Shown here piece after piece: positions 28,814-37,926 of a stretch of DNA of 64,000 nucleotides; positions within the stretch are counted from its first letter, which is position 1; every line of letters starts with the position of its first letter. Both the position numbers and the translations under genes were made by a program. The DNA comes from a bacterium. GTDB lineage: Bacteria; Gemmatimonadota; Gemmatimonadetes; Longimicrobiales; RSA9. The stretch lies in the NCBI GenBank assembly GCA_003242735.1, contig QGVH01000006.1, positions 1 through 64,000 of the forward strand. The letters are read 5' to 3'. A model generated the notes under the pieces. That model saw nothing but the letters and a program-made list of their open reading frames with translations, searched no databases and was not told the origin of the DNA.

Positions 28814-31800
28814 GCCAGAACGCGTCCGGCCGGCACTACTCCAACATCTCGAGCTTCTCGATCCGCCGACCCATCGGCACCATCATGCTGACCTCGGTGG
28901 TGCTGGTGCTCGGCGGCTTCTTCCTGTCCGGACTGCCGCTGGACCTGCTGCCCAGCATCGTCTACCCGCAGCTCCGGGTGAGCGTCACCAACGCGGGCGT
29001 CGAGCCGGAGGTGCTCGAAGAAACCATCGCCAAGCCGCTCGAGGCCGCGCTCGCCGTCACCGAGAACCTGGCCCGCATCGAGACCGAGATCCAGGAAGGC
29101 CGCGTCGGCATCAACCTGCACTTCAACTACGGGACGGACATCGACTTCGCCCTGCAGGATGCCGCGAAGAACCTCGAACGCGCGCGCGGCCGGTTGCCCG
29201 AAGAGGCGGATCCGCCGACGATCTTCAAGTTCGACCCGCAGCAGCAGCCCGTCTTCGAGGTCGCGTTCTCCTCGCCCACCCGCGACCTGATCTCGCTGCG
29301 GGACTGGGTCGAGAACCGGCTACGGCCGCAGCTCCTGACCATCGAGGGTGTCGCCTCCGTGGACGTGGCCGGCGGCCTCATCCGCGAGATCCAGGTTGTG
29401 TTGGACCCCGAGCGGCTGCGGTCCTACGGCCTGTCCGTGTCCCAGGTCATCGACGCGCTCCGCGCCGCGAACCAGGACGTGGCCGCCGGTCGCCTCACCT
29501 CCGAGAACCTCGAGCTGGTGGGCAAGACGGCGGGCAAGTTCCGCAGCGTGGACGACATCCGCGCGGTCCTGCTCAACCTCCCGGGGGGTGGTCGTATCCC
29601 GCTCACGGAGGTGGCCGTGGTGCGGGACACCAGCCGTGAGCAGCGCTTCTGGGCGCGGCTGAACGGCGTGCCGGCGGTGCGCATGAGCATCCGGAAGCAG
29701 CCGGACGCCAACACCGTCGCCGTCGCGGAAGGCGCGAAGAAGCGCCTCGCCTCGCTCTACGAGGATGGCTTCTTCCCGCCGGACATCGAGTACGTCACCC
29801 TGCGCAACCAGGCGGACTTCATCCGCAACTCGATCAACTCCGTGCGCGACGCCGCCGTGATGGGCGCGGGGCTGGCCATGCTGATGGTGCTGCTGTTCCT
29901 CGGCTCGCTGCGCAAGACGTTCATCATCGGCACGGCCATCCCGATCGCCATCATGGCGACGTTCCTCATGATGGGGCTCGGCGGGCTCACGCTGAACATC
30001 ATGTCGCTGGGCGGCCTCGCGCTCGGTGTGGGGTTGCTCATCGACAACTCCATCGTGATGCTCGAGAACATCTTCCGGCGTCACAAGGAGGGGATCGCGG
30101 ATCCGGAGGAGGCCGCACACGTGGGCGCGGCCGAGGTCCAGACCGCGCTCTTCGCCTCGACCGCGACCAACCTGGCGGCGGTCGTGCCGTTCCTGCTCAT
30201 CAGCGGGCTCGCCGCCCTCATCTTCCGCGAACTGATCCTCACGATCTCGTTCGCCATCGCGGCGTCGCTGACGGTCGCACTCACGCTCGTGCCGATGCTC
30301 TCCGCGCAGCTCGCGAAGATCCGCTTCAGCAGCGGTATCGAGCGCTGGAAGCCGCTGGTCGCCGTGGACCGGTTCGTGGACGCCGGCCGGCGCGGGTACC
30401 GACGCATCGGCATGCACGTGCTGCGCTGGCGCTGGGCCGTGCTGTCCCTGGCCGTGCTCTCGCTGGCGGGCGCCTGGGCACTCACGCGCAACCTCGGCAG
30501 CGAATTCCTGCCGCAGGTGGACGACGGCAACGTCGGCGTGTGGCTGCGCCTCCCGCCCGGCGCGACGGCGGTCGAAACCAACCGCGTCGCCATGGAGATC
30601 GAGGCGATCGTCGCCGAGATGCCCTACGTCCGGCACGTCTTCACCAACGCCGGCGGCTTCGGCTTCGGCGGCTCGACCGCGGAACTGGCGGGGCGCGGCA
30701 GCCTGGACATCTACATCGGCCGCCCCTCCGAGCGAGACATGACGGCCGACGAGTGGGTGCGCATGCTCCAGGCGAAGATCGACGAGCGCGGCTTCCCCGG
30801 CGCGCGCATCTTCGTCCGCCCGCCGCGGATCCGCGGGCTGCGCACCTCCGTGTCGGGCGAGGACGTGGCGATCACGATCCAGGGCGACGACCTGGACGAA
30901 CTGCGGCGCATCGGCTACGAGCTCCTCAACGTCCTCCAGGGCATCCCCGGCCTCCAGAACCTGCAACCCTCCGCCGAGGAGGCGAGCCCGCAGCTGGCCA
31001 TCGAACTCGAGCGCGAGCGTGCCGCGTTCCTCGGCCTGAACGTCGCCACCGTGGGCCAGACCGTGCGCACGGCGCTGGACGGCACCATCGCGACGCGCTA
31101 CACCGAGGGGAACAAGGAGTACGACATTCGCGTGATGTTCGAGCGGGACAAGTTCAGGAGCCCGGAGGACGTCGCGTCGATCGCACTGTTCCCCGGCGTG
31201 GACGGCCGGCCGCCGATCTACCTGCGTGACGTGGCGCGGGTCTACACGGCCCTCGGGCCCACGACCATCAACCGCGAGAACCAGAACCGGATCTTCCGGC
31301 TGACCGGCGACGTGCTCACCGAGGTCGCATCCGTGGGCGAGGTCAACGACTCGATCCGCGCGCGCCTCGCGGGCTACACCCTGCCGGACGGCTATTCGCT
31401 GATCCTCGGGGGCGAGGAGGAGGCGATCCGGGAGAACAACCGGCAGCTCACCATCGTCATCCTGCTGGCGGTCTTCCTGGTCTTCGTGGTGCTGGCCGTC
31501 CAGTACGAGAGCCTGGTCAACCCCTTCGTGATCATGTTCGCGATCCCGCTCTCGCTGATCGGCGTGGGGATCGCGCTGTGGATCGCGCAGGTGCCGCTCA
31601 GCGCGCCCGTGCTGCTGGGCGTGATCCTGCTCGCGGGCATCGTGGTGAACAACGCGATCCTGCTCGTCGAGTACACGGAGAACTTCCGCAAGGAGCGCGG
31701 CGGCTCGATGGAAGAGGCGGTCATTGACGCGGGCGCGGTCCGGCTGCGGCCGATCCTGATGACGACCATCACCACGGTGCTGGGGATGCTCCCGCTCGCG

Positions 31801-32040
31801 CTCGGGCTGGGCGAGGGGTCCGAGATGATGCGGCCGCTGGCGGTCGCCGTGGTCGGCGGCCTCACCGTCTCGACCTTGCTCACCCTGTTCGTCGTGCCCT
31901 GCGCCTACGTGATCTTCAACCGTGGCGCGGAACGGCTGCGGGTCTGGCTCACGGGCCGGCCGGCGACGTACGCGGCGCCGGCCGGGGCCACGCCTGCGGC
32001 CGCGACGGTGCACCGCGAGGCGGCCGCGGCGGGCGACTGA
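28810..32040 (+). CDS. RND-family efflux permease (HAE-type)
   Basis: 1076 residues from ATG 28810. It opens with FSIRRPIGTIMLTSVVLVLGG (TM1) and has the two large periplasmic loops and 12 helices of the RND family. TM4 contains GGLALGVGLLIDNSIVMLENIFR, with the single Asp-Asn pair typical of HAE-2-like homologs in place of Asp-Asp. The second half mirrors it with VIMFAIPLSLIGVGIAL, GVILLAGIVVNNAILLVEYTENFRKERG and RLRPILMTTITTVLGMLPLALG. It uses proton flow to pump drugs or other hydrophobic compounds through TolC. No local regulator is seen. Confidence 0.95.
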   Translation: MSQNASGRHYSNISSFSIRRPIGTIMLTSVVLVLGGFFLSGLPLDLLPSIVYPQLRVSVTNAGVEPEVLEETIAKPLEAALAVTENLARIETEIQEGRVGINLHFNYGTDIDFALQDAAKNLERARGRLPEEADPPTIFKFDPQQQPVFEVAFSSPTRDLISLRDWVENRLRPQLLTIEGVASVDVAGGLIREIQVVLDPERLRSYGLSVSQVIDALRAANQDVAAGRLTSENLELVGKTAGKFRSVDDIRAVLLNLPGGGRIPLTEVAVVRDTSREQRFWARLNGVPAVRMSIRKQPDANTVAVAEGAKKRLASLYEDGFFPPDIEYVTLRNQADFIRNSINSVRDAAVMGAGLAMLMVLLFLGSLRKTFIIGTAIPIAIMATFLMMGLGGLTLNIMSLGGLALGVGLLIDNSIVMLENIFRRHKEGIADPEEAAHVGAAEVQTALFASTATNLAAVVPFLLISGLAALIFRELILTISFAIAASLTVALTLVPMLSAQLAKIRFSSGIERWKPLVAVDRFVDAGRRGYRRIGMHVLRWRWAVLSLAVLSLAGAWALTRNLGSEFLPQVDDGNVGVWLRLPPGATAVETNRVAMEIEAIVAEMPYVRHVFTNAGGFGFGGSTAELAGRGSLDIYIGRPSERDMTADEWVRMLQAKIDERGFPGARIFVRPPRIRGLRTSVSGEDVAITIQGDDLDELRRIGYELLNVLQGIPGLQNLQPSAEEASPQLAIELERERAAFLGLNVATVGQTVRTALDGTIATRYTEGNKEYDIRVMFERDKFRSPEDVASIALFPGVDGRPPIYLRDVARVYTALGPTTINRENQNRIFRLTGDVLTEVASVGEVNDSIRARLAGYTLPDGYSLILGGEEEAIRENNRQLTIVILLAVFLVFVVLAVQYESLVNPFVIMFAIPLSLIGVGIALWIAQVPLSAPVLLGVILLAGIVVNNAILLVEYTENFRKERGGSMEEAVIDAGAVRLRPILMTTITTVLGMLPLALGLGEGSEMMRPLAVAVVGGLTVSTLLTLFVVPCAYVIFNRGAERLRVWLTGRPATYAAPAGATPAAATVHREAAAAGD

Positions 32041-32046
32041 CGCCGC

Positions 32047-32691
32047 CTAGGCTCCGAGCCGCCCTTCCTCCCGCGCCGCCCGGCGCGCCAGAACGCGCGC
32101 TCGGCGGCGCCAGCGTTTTGCGGACCAGCGGCCGCCGCCGGCCTCGGCCAGCGCCGCCAGCGCGGTGGCGGCCCGGGCTCCCTCTGCGGACCAGCCGGCC
32201 CGGAGGGCCACGGTGTAGGCGGCGCGGCACAGGGCGAAGGCGCTGGCCACATGACTCAACCGGGCGGCCTCCCGGCCCGCCCCGATCAGCACGCCGCAGA
32301 CGACGCGCGGCGCCGCCCGGCGCACCCCGGCCACCAGCGCCGCCAGCCAGCGCCGTTCCCCGAACCGCGGAGCCACCGCCGCGACGTACTCCAGCGCCGC
32401 CTCCCGCTCCGCCCGCAACCCCGCGCCCCGCAGCTCGCCCAACAGCGCGCCCAGCACCAGCCGGACGGTCACGTACCGCGCCAGCACGAGCGTGGACTCC
32501 GCCGCGTCGCCCGCACACAGCTCCAGGTCCTCCAGGACCGTACGGCCGTCGAACGCCTCGTCCTCCTGCTCCCACGGCTCCAGCGCCCGGCGCGGCCGCA
32601 GCGGCTCCCGCCCGGTCCCGCTCTCGGGCCAGACGGGGCCCAACGGGCGGCCCCGCCAGCTGAACGGCCACTCCAGCAACGACCTGCGCAT
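32047..32691 (-). CDS. Conserved hypothetical protein, Ala/Arg-rich
   Basis: 214 residues from ATG 32691, which has GAGAGGGGGG upstream. The N-terminus [25 protein letters not shown] is followed by [31 protein letters not shown] and an Ala-rich, mostly helical remainder ending in a run of basic residues. I recognise no domain, catalytic motif, signal peptide or membrane span. It lies six bases from the convergent RND permease stop, and it is divergent from infA. The good ribosome site and the bounded Arg/Ala helices make a real cytoplasmic protein likely. Function unknown. Confidence 0.6.
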   Translation of the reverse strand: MRRSLLEWPFSWRGRPLGPVWPESGTGREPLRPRRALEPWEQEDEAFDGRTVLEDLELCAGDAAESTLVLARYVTVRLVLGALLGELRGAGLRAEREAALEYVAAVAPRFGERRWLAALVAGVRRAAPRVVCGVLIGAGREAARLSHVASAFALCRAAYTVALRAGWSAEGARAATALAALAEAGGGRWSAKRWRRRARVLARRAAREEGRLGA

Positions 32692-32785
32692 GCGCCCCCC
32701 TCTCGGCTCCGAGCTCCCGCCCCAGGGTCCACCTGGAAGATGCACGGCGGCCTGGCGGGGGGCCATGGCAGGATGGGACGACCAA

Positions 32786-32814
32786 TTGCGCAACAGAGAC
32801 CGGCGTTGTATCGT
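32786..32814 (+). promoter_or_regulatory. Candidate sigma70 promoter for infA
   Basis: TTGCGC and TATCGT are separated by 17 bases, 40 bp before the GTG start of infA. The -35 matches at three positions and the -10 at four, so this is supported mostly by spacing and position. Confidence 0.4.
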
Positions 32815-32853
32815 CTTCTTGGGCTGTGGATTACAGCGTTTGCGGGAGGCGTT

Positions 32854-33069
32854 GTGCCGAAGGAAGCGATCGAGATCGAGGGTGTCGTCCGAGAAGTCCT
32901 GCCCAATGCGACCTTCCGCGTCGAGCTGGAGAACGGCCACGAGGTCCTGGCCTACCTCTCCGGCAAGATGCGGCAGAACTACATCCGCGTGCTGGACGGC
33001 GACCGCGTCAAGGTGGAGCTCTCGCCGTACGACCTCACGCGAGGGCGGATCACGTATCGGTACAAGTAG
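32854..33069 (+). CDS. infA: Translation initiation factor IF-1
   Basis: 71 residues, starting at GTG 32854 with GGGAGG upstream. [71 protein letters not shown]-type sequence (read here as the S1/OB-fold core) matches IF-1 end to end, including the C-terminal [12 protein letters not shown]-1 binds the ribosomal A site during initiation with IF-2 and IF-3. The usual ribosomal protein neighbours (rpmJ, rpsM) are absent, so infA stands alone here, as it does in a number of bacterial phyla. Confidence 0.97.
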   Translation: MPKEAIEIEGVVREVLPNATFRVELENGHEVLAYLSGKMRQNYIRVLDGDRVKVELSPYDLTRGRITYRYK

Positions 33070-33167
33070 CCGCACCCTCCCCGCACGAGCGCGCCGGCGA
33101 GCCGCGCGCCTCTCCCGAGCGAGCGAGACCCACGGTTGCGGGCTCCAGACCCGCACCCTCCCCGCAC
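33070..33167. repeat. Direct repeat downstream of infA
   Basis: The 17-base sequence at 33070-33086 (CCGCACCCTCCCCGCAC) is repeated exactly at 33151-33167, a period of 81 bp. It lies in the 226-bp spacer between the convergent infA and diguanylate cyclase genes. No hairpin with a T-run is seen. Confidence 0.6.
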
Positions 33168-33295
33168 CGTCGCCCCGGAGCGGCGCCTCGCCTTCGCGGG
33201 CCGAGCGAGCCGCACGAGCAGCGCGCCTCGCACGTGCCGGCGCGACCCACCCGTTCAGGCGCGATCCTCGTTCCCTCTGCGAAGGAGCCCGTCAC

Positions 33296-34801
33296 TCACG
33301 GCTGCTGCGCCGCCGTGGACGCCTCGCGTTCCGCCTTGCGGCGGTACAGGTCCCGGTCCGCTGCACGGATCAGGTCTTCGGGGCTGTTCATGTCCGGCGA
33401 GTAGGTGGCGATGCCGACGCTCACGGTCAGGCCGGCGGGCCCGAGCAGCGGGTCTGCCTGCATCGCCCGGGCGATGCGCTCGGCGAGGGCGAGGCCGCCG
33501 CGGGCGTCGGCGTCGGTGAGCACCGCAATGAACTCGTCTCCGCCGTATCGCGCGGTGAGGTTCATGCTACGGGTCTCCGAGCGCAGGATCCGGGCGAAGG
33601 CGCGGAGCGCTTCGTCGCCCGCCTGGTGACCGGCGGCGTCGTTGTACTCCTTGAAGAAGTCCAGGTCGAAGATCAGGAGGGTGAGGGTGCGGCCGCGGCG
33701 GGCCGCAGCGAATTCGCGTTCGAGGTAGACGGCGAGGTGGCGGCGGTTGGCGAGGCCCGTGAGCGGGTCGGTGAGCGAGAGCATGCGGATCCGCTCGTGG
33801 AGCCGCGCGTTGCCCACCGCGATGCCCGCGTGGGTGGCGAGCCGCTGGAGGATGCGCAAGTCGTCCGGCGAGTAGTTGCGCTTCTCCAGGTGCCCCACGG
33901 ACAGCGCGCCGATCACCTGGTCGTCCGAGACGAGCGGCACCACGACGCCGCACTCCGCGCGCACGTGATCGCGCAGCTCTTCCGGCAGGAGCCCGTGCTC
34001 CCGGACGGACGGGAAGACGACGGCCTCGCGCCGCACCGCCAGCCGTTCGTACAGCTCATCCGGGACGGTGATGCGGGTGCCGGGCTCGATGCTGGCGGGG
34101 CCGCGGGTCAACGCCACCTCCACCAGACGCTCGCCGCACAGCAACCAGACCGCGGCGCTGTCCGCCTCGACCAGCTCGAGGGTGGTGCTCACGATCCGCT
34201 CCAGCACCTCGGACAGCTCGAGGGAGGAGGTGAGGGCGCGGCCGATCTCCTCCAGGCGTTCGGCCTCGAGGCGGCGGCGCTCCATCTCGGCCGCGTCGAA
34301 CGCGTTCTGGAGGGCGACGGCGGCTTGGTCCGCCACGGCCACGAGGAGCTCGAGGTCGGCTTCGGTGTACGCGTCCGTCCTGTAGCTCTGGGCGCAGATG
34401 ATGCCGAGCATGTGGTCGCCGCGCATCATCGGCGCGGCGATGGCGGAGCGGGTGACCTCCTCGTCCTGGGGGCCGAGCAGGATCACGGACGGGTCGAGCT
34501 TGTCGAGGCGGCGCAGGATCGGGCGCCGTTCGCGGATCACGGCGCTGTCGGAGCCGCGGTAGGTGATGGGCGACCAGTCGATGCGTCCGCGGTCCGCGAG
34601 GAAGACGACGGTCGCGATGTCGGTCGCCTCATCGTAGAGCGAGACGAAGAAGCCGGTCGTTTCGAGCACGCGGCTCGACTGCTCGTAGATGGCGAGGTAC
34701 AGGTCCTCGGGCCGCCGCGTGGCGGCGAGCCGTCGTGCGATGTCCAGCAGTACGGCGTATCGTTCGTGGATCCCCGGGGACGAGGGACGGTTCGGCATCA
34801 T
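33296..34801 (-). CDS. GAF-GAF-GGDEF diguanylate cyclase
   Basis: 501 residues from ATG 34801 (a second Met follows at 34798; a TTG frame extends to 34882). Two GAF domains cover about residues 10-160 and 180-335, separated by a helix (MERRRLEAERLEEIGRAL). The GGDEF domain follows with DPLTGLANRR and the active motif RYGGDEF, and ends with AADRDLYRRKAE. It makes cyclic di-GMP from GTP in the cytoplasm. The inhibitory I-site, normally RxxD five residues before GGDEF, reads RSMN, so product inhibition may be weakened. The GAF ligands are unknown. It is divergent from the MFS gene at 34957. Confidence 0.93.
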   Translation of the reverse strand: MMPNRPSSPGIHERYAVLLDIARRLAATRRPEDLYLAIYEQSSRVLETTGFFVSLYDEATDIATVVFLADRGRIDWSPITYRGSDSAVIRERRPILRRLDKLDPSVILLGPQDEEVTRSAIAAPMMRGDHMLGIICAQSYRTDAYTEADLELLVAVADQAAVALQNAFDAAEMERRRLEAERLEEIGRALTSSLELSEVLERIVSTTLELVEADSAAVWLLCGERLVEVALTRGPASIEPGTRITVPDELYERLAVRREAVVFPSVREHGLLPEELRDHVRAECGVVVPLVSDDQVIGALSVGHLEKRNYSPDDLRILQRLATHAGIAVGNARLHERIRMLSLTDPLTGLANRRHLAVYLEREFAAARRGRTLTLLIFDLDFFKEYNDAAGHQAGDEALRAFARILRSETRSMNLTARYGGDEFIAVLTDADARGGLALAERIARAMQADPLLGPAGLTVSVGIATYSPDMNSPEDLIRAADRDLYRRKAEREASTAAQQP

Positions 34802-34956
34802 CGAACAGTTCGTCGGGGTGCGCCCAGGGCGCTCGGATCCTGCGACGGAGGGGGGAGCCGGGGCGGGACCTCCGATCCCCAAAGAATAATGGTGCCCTGG
34901 GGCCCGAACAAGGGCGGGCCGGCCGGGGGCGGGAGCGAGGGTCGGGGAGCGGAGCG

Positions 34957-36168
34957 GTGAAGCGGTCGCCGTTGATCGTGCTGTGTGCGGCAGTGCTGAT
35001 CGACATGATCGGCTTCGGCATCATTCTGCCGCTGCTGCCGTTCTACGCCGAGTCGATGGGCGCTTCACCTCTGGAAGTGACCCTACTCATTGGGTCGTAC
35101 TCTGCCACGCAGCTGGTGGCGGCGCCGGTGTGGGGGCGGTTCTCGGACCGGCGGGGCCGCCGGCCGCTGCTGGTCGCCAGTCTGTTCGCCTCGGCGGTCT
35201 CGTATCTGATCTTCGGTCTGGCGGACTCGCTGTGGCTGCTGTTCGCGTCGCGGATCGCGGCGGGGGCGGCCGGCGGCACCGTCACGCTGGCGCAGGCGTA
35301 CGTCGCGGATGCGACGACGGCGGAGGAACGGGCGCGGGGGCTGGGGTGGATCGGTGCGGCGTCGGGGTTGGGGGTGATGCTGGGCCCGTCCATTGGCGGG
35401 TATTTCAGCGCCTACGGGCTGGGGGTGCCGGGTTTCGTGGCGGCGGGGCTGTGCGCGGCGAACGCGGTGGCGGCGATCGTGCTGTTGCCCGAGCCGCCGG
35501 CCCGGCCGGAACGGGATTGGCGGCGGGGCGAGGCGGCGACGCTGAGGGGGTGGCTGGCGGCGATGACGCGCTTCCCTCTCTCGGTGCTGCTGGGCGTCTA
35601 CTTCCTCTCGATCTCGTCGTTCACCGGGATGACGGCGGTGCTGGCGCTGTACCTGGAGCGCACGTTCTCGGTGGACGCCGCCGCGATGGGGGTGGTCTTC
35701 ACCATTGCGGGCGGCACGACGGTCGTCATCCGGGGTCTGCTGCTCGGCCCGCTGGTGGGGCGGTTCGGCGAGGCGGCGACGGCGCGGATCGGCACGATCG
35801 GGCTCGCCGTCGCCCTCGGGCTGATCCCCCTCATTCCGAGCGTGTGGTGGATGGGAGTCGTGGTGCCGCTCTGGGCGTTCGGGACGGGCACGCTGTTCCC
35901 GTCGCTCGCGAGCCTCACGTCCCGTGCGACGGACGCCGGCTCCCAGGGCTCGATCCTCGGCGGCAGCCAGGTGGTGGGCGGGCTGGGCCGGGTGCTCGGG
36001 CCGCTGTGGGCGGGGGCGTTGTTCCAACACGTCGGGATCTCGACGCCGTTCTGGGCCGGGCTCGGCTGCGTGGCGGTGGCGACGCTGCTGGCGTGGCGGA
36101 TCCCGCAGCCGGCCGGCGCCACGGGCGATGTCGGAGCCCGCGGCGCGGCCGCCGGCGCCAGCGACTAG
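34957..36168 (+). CDS. DHA1-family MFS transporter (tetracycline-efflux-like)
   Basis: 403 residues from GTG 34957 with GGGGAGCGGAGC upstream. Twelve membrane helices are predicted. TM1 has VLIDMIGFGIILPLLPFYAESMGAS, characteristic of TetA/Bmr-like DHA1 members. Motif A is GRFSDRRGRRPLL, and GGSQVVGGLGRVLGPLWAG lies near TM11. It exports an unknown compound by proton antiport. The stop lies three bases from the convergent aldo/keto reductase stop. Similarity to tetracycline pumps is a family trait and does not show resistance. Confidence 0.9.
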   Translation: MKRSPLIVLCAAVLIDMIGFGIILPLLPFYAESMGASPLEVTLLIGSYSATQLVAAPVWGRFSDRRGRRPLLVASLFASAVSYLIFGLADSLWLLFASRIAAGAAGGTVTLAQAYVADATTAEERARGLGWIGAASGLGVMLGPSIGGYFSAYGLGVPGFVAAGLCAANAVAAIVLLPEPPARPERDWRRGEAATLRGWLAAMTRFPLSVLLGVYFLSISSFTGMTAVLALYLERTFSVDAAAMGVVFTIAGGTTVVIRGLLLGPLVGRFGEAATARIGTIGLAVALGLIPLIPSVWWMGVVVPLWAFGTGTLFPSLASLTSRATDAGSQGSILGGSQVVGGLGRVLGPLWAGALFQHVGISTPFWAGLGCVAVATLLAWRIPQPAGATGDVGARGAAAGASD

Positions 36169-36171
36169 TCG

Positions 36172-37329
36172 CTAGCGGCCGATCAGTCGTTTGGCTGCCT
36201 CGACCGGGGGCGGGACGCGGACGAGCTCGAGGTTGTCCCGCACGTGGGCGGGATCCCTCATCCCCACCAGCGCCGCGGTGACGCCGGGCGTGGAGCGCGC
36301 GAAGTGGAGCGCGCGCTGGGCGTCCGTACGCAGGTCGATGAACGCGCTGCGCAGCTCCAGCGGCAGCGTCCGCGCGAGGCGCGACCGCATCAGGGTCGCA
36401 CTGGCGACGACGGCGATGCCCAGGTCCGCGGCCGCCTCGAGGAGCGGCTGCCGACGCGGGCGAGGAACGCCCCACTGGTGCGTCGGCGCAGCCCCTTCGT
36501 CCGGCGCACCCTCCTGGGTCTCGGCCAGCGCGGCCTCGGGCATGACGACGTTGTACGGCACCTGCACGGCGCGGAACCGGTGCGCCTCGCCGCCGACCTC
36601 GCGGGCCAGCGCGACGAGGGTACGGAGCGATAGGTGCTCGCGCGCTTCTGGGAGGACACGGTATCCGTCCCATGTCGCCGTGCCGTAGACGCCGATCCAG
36701 CCTGCGTCGCACAGCGACTCGAGCAGCTCGAACGCCGCGCGGATGCACGCCAGGAACGCGGCGCGGTCCACGGAGCGGAGCTGCGTCTCCGGGTTGTGGA
36801 GGTCATAGACGTCGATCCTCTGCACGCCGAGGTTGGCGCGGCTGCGCTCGACCTGCGCGCGCAGGAAGCCGGGGGCGAGGCAGTGGTTGCCGCCGACGAG
36901 GTCTTCCGGCCTGCACGAGCCCGGCGCGAGGAAGTGCTGGCGCACGTACTCGATGTACTCGCGAGACGAGCGGGGCGGCACGCCGTCGAAGGGGGTGTGG
37001 CCGCCCTTGGTGCAGACCACGACCTCGTCGCGTGCGACGACGCCTTGCTGGACCGCGCGACGCAGTGCGCGGCCGAGGGCGCGCTCGCTGCGCTGGCAGC
37101 GGTCGTTGATGGCGGTGTCCAGCAGGTTCACGCCGCCGGCCAGGCACGCGAGCGCGGCGGCTTCGTAGCGCTCGTCGTCTCCCGCGTCACACTCGCCGAG
37201 GTCGGTGCCCAGGCCGATGGACGAGACCGTGAGGCCCGCCAGCGTGCGCCAGGGGCCGGGGGCGCATCGGGCTGCGTGGCGGGTGGCGTAGGCGGCGGTG
37301 GCGGCGGCGGGCGAGGCCGGGCCGCTCAT
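36172..37329 (-). CDS. Aldo/keto reductase
   Basis: 385 residues from ATG 37329 (GGGGGGAGCCGT upstream). The AKR barrel signatures are present: LLDTAINDRCQRSERALGRALRR (with the Asp of the catalytic tetrad), VVVCTKGGHTPF (Lys), QRIDVYDLHNPETQ (His) and the NADPH-binding C-terminal part STPGVTAALVGMRDPAHVRDNLEL. The usual catalytic Tyr (DTAxxY) is not seen: NDRCQ occupies that position, which is a possible departure from standard chemistry. Likely cytoplasmic and NAD(P)H-dependent; the substrate is unknown. Confidence 0.88.
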   Translation of the reverse strand: MSGPASPAAATAAYATRHAARCAPGPWRTLAGLTVSSIGLGTDLGECDAGDDERYEAAALACLAGGVNLLDTAINDRCQRSERALGRALRRAVQQGVVARDEVVVCTKGGHTPFDGVPPRSSREYIEYVRQHFLAPGSCRPEDLVGGNHCLAPGFLRAQVERSRANLGVQRIDVYDLHNPETQLRSVDRAAFLACIRAAFELLESLCDAGWIGVYGTATWDGYRVLPEAREHLSLRTLVALAREVGGEAHRFRAVQVPYNVVMPEAALAETQEGAPDEGAAPTHQWGVPRPRRQPLLEAAADLGIAVVASATLMRSRLARTLPLELRSAFIDLRTDAQRALHFARSTPGVTAALVGMRDPAHVRDNLELVRVPPPVEAAKRLIGR

Positions 37330-37431
37330 ACGGCTCCCCCCGAGGAACGGTGGGCGGTCAACGTAGGGCCGCGGCCGGTGGAGTCAATGCCCCCTTGCGG
37401 ATGCGGGTCCGGACGGCTATATCGTTGCGCC

Positions 37432-37701
37432 ATGGACTTCGTCGCTGGTTTCTTGCTCTGGCTCGCCGTCGGGTTGCTCGGCGGCTTCGTCGCCCGGGCG
37501 ACGTACCGTGCGGCCGGGACGACCGCCGCGCTGACCCTGTTGTTCGGCGTTTTCGGTGCGTTCGTCGGCGGCATGCTGGGCATGTCCGCCTACATCTTCC
37601 ACAATCCGGTGCCGCTCCGGCCGGGCGGGATCCTGGGCGCGGTGCTCGGCGGGTTCTTCTTCCCCTACCTCTACAACTTCGTCGCGCGTAAGGCGGTCTG
37701 A
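37432..37701 (+). CDS. Small membrane protein, GlsB/YeaQ/YmgE-like
   Basis: 89 residues from ATG 37432. Three hydrophobic segments with glycine patterns (LLGGFVARATYRAAG, LLFGVFGAFVGGMLGMSAYIF, GGILGAVLGGFFFPYLYNF) match the transglycosylase-associated/YeaQ membrane protein family in size and layout. These proteins are often stress-induced and of unknown mechanism. The start is fixed by the absence of hydrophobic sequence upstream, although the ribosome site is weak. It is divergent from the aldo/keto reductase. Confidence 0.72.
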   Translation: MDFVAGFLLWLAVGLLGGFVARATYRAAGTTAALTLLFGVFGAFVGGMLGMSAYIFHNPVPLRPGGILGAVLGGFFFPYLYNFVARKAV

Positions 37702-37805
37702 GCGGGGACGCCGGCCGCCCCCTGGAAACCGGGGGCGGCAGAGGAGGGGAGGACCGCGTCGACGTACGTGGCTGTCTGTTCTCGGCCGCGCGCCTGGCCG
37801 GGTGC

Positions 37806-37880
37806 ATGTGCACCCTCTACATCCTGATGTTCCTCGGCATCGCCCTGGCCGCGGCGATCAGCTTGCTTTTCTTCCGCTGA
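37806..37880 (+). CDS. Possible 24-residue membrane micropeptide
   Basis: ATG 37806 opens MCTLYILMFLGIALAAAISLLFFR and ends at TGA. The whole chain is one hydrophobic helix ending in Arg. There is no good ribosome site; an in-frame upstream extension exists without a standard start. It lies between the YeaQ-like gene and the quinone oxidoreductase, both in the same direction. A chance hydrophobic frame cannot be excluded. Confidence 0.25.
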   Translation: MCTLYILMFLGIALAAAISLLFFR

Positions 37881-37926
37881 TCGCCCGCGGTTGCCCGCTG
37901 TCGCGCCACGCCTGACGTTGTCGTCC

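Noticed and set aside
29320-32013. 897-codon minus-strand frame opposite the RND permease
   Set aside because: His/Arg/Asp-rich shadow; the plus strand carries unmistakable RND motifs.
33085-33295. A minus-strand frame containing GLEPATVGLARS, similar to frames seen near some RNA genes
   Set aside because: I found no cloverleaf, no GGTTCGA-type T arm and no acceptor pairing, so no tRNA was called.
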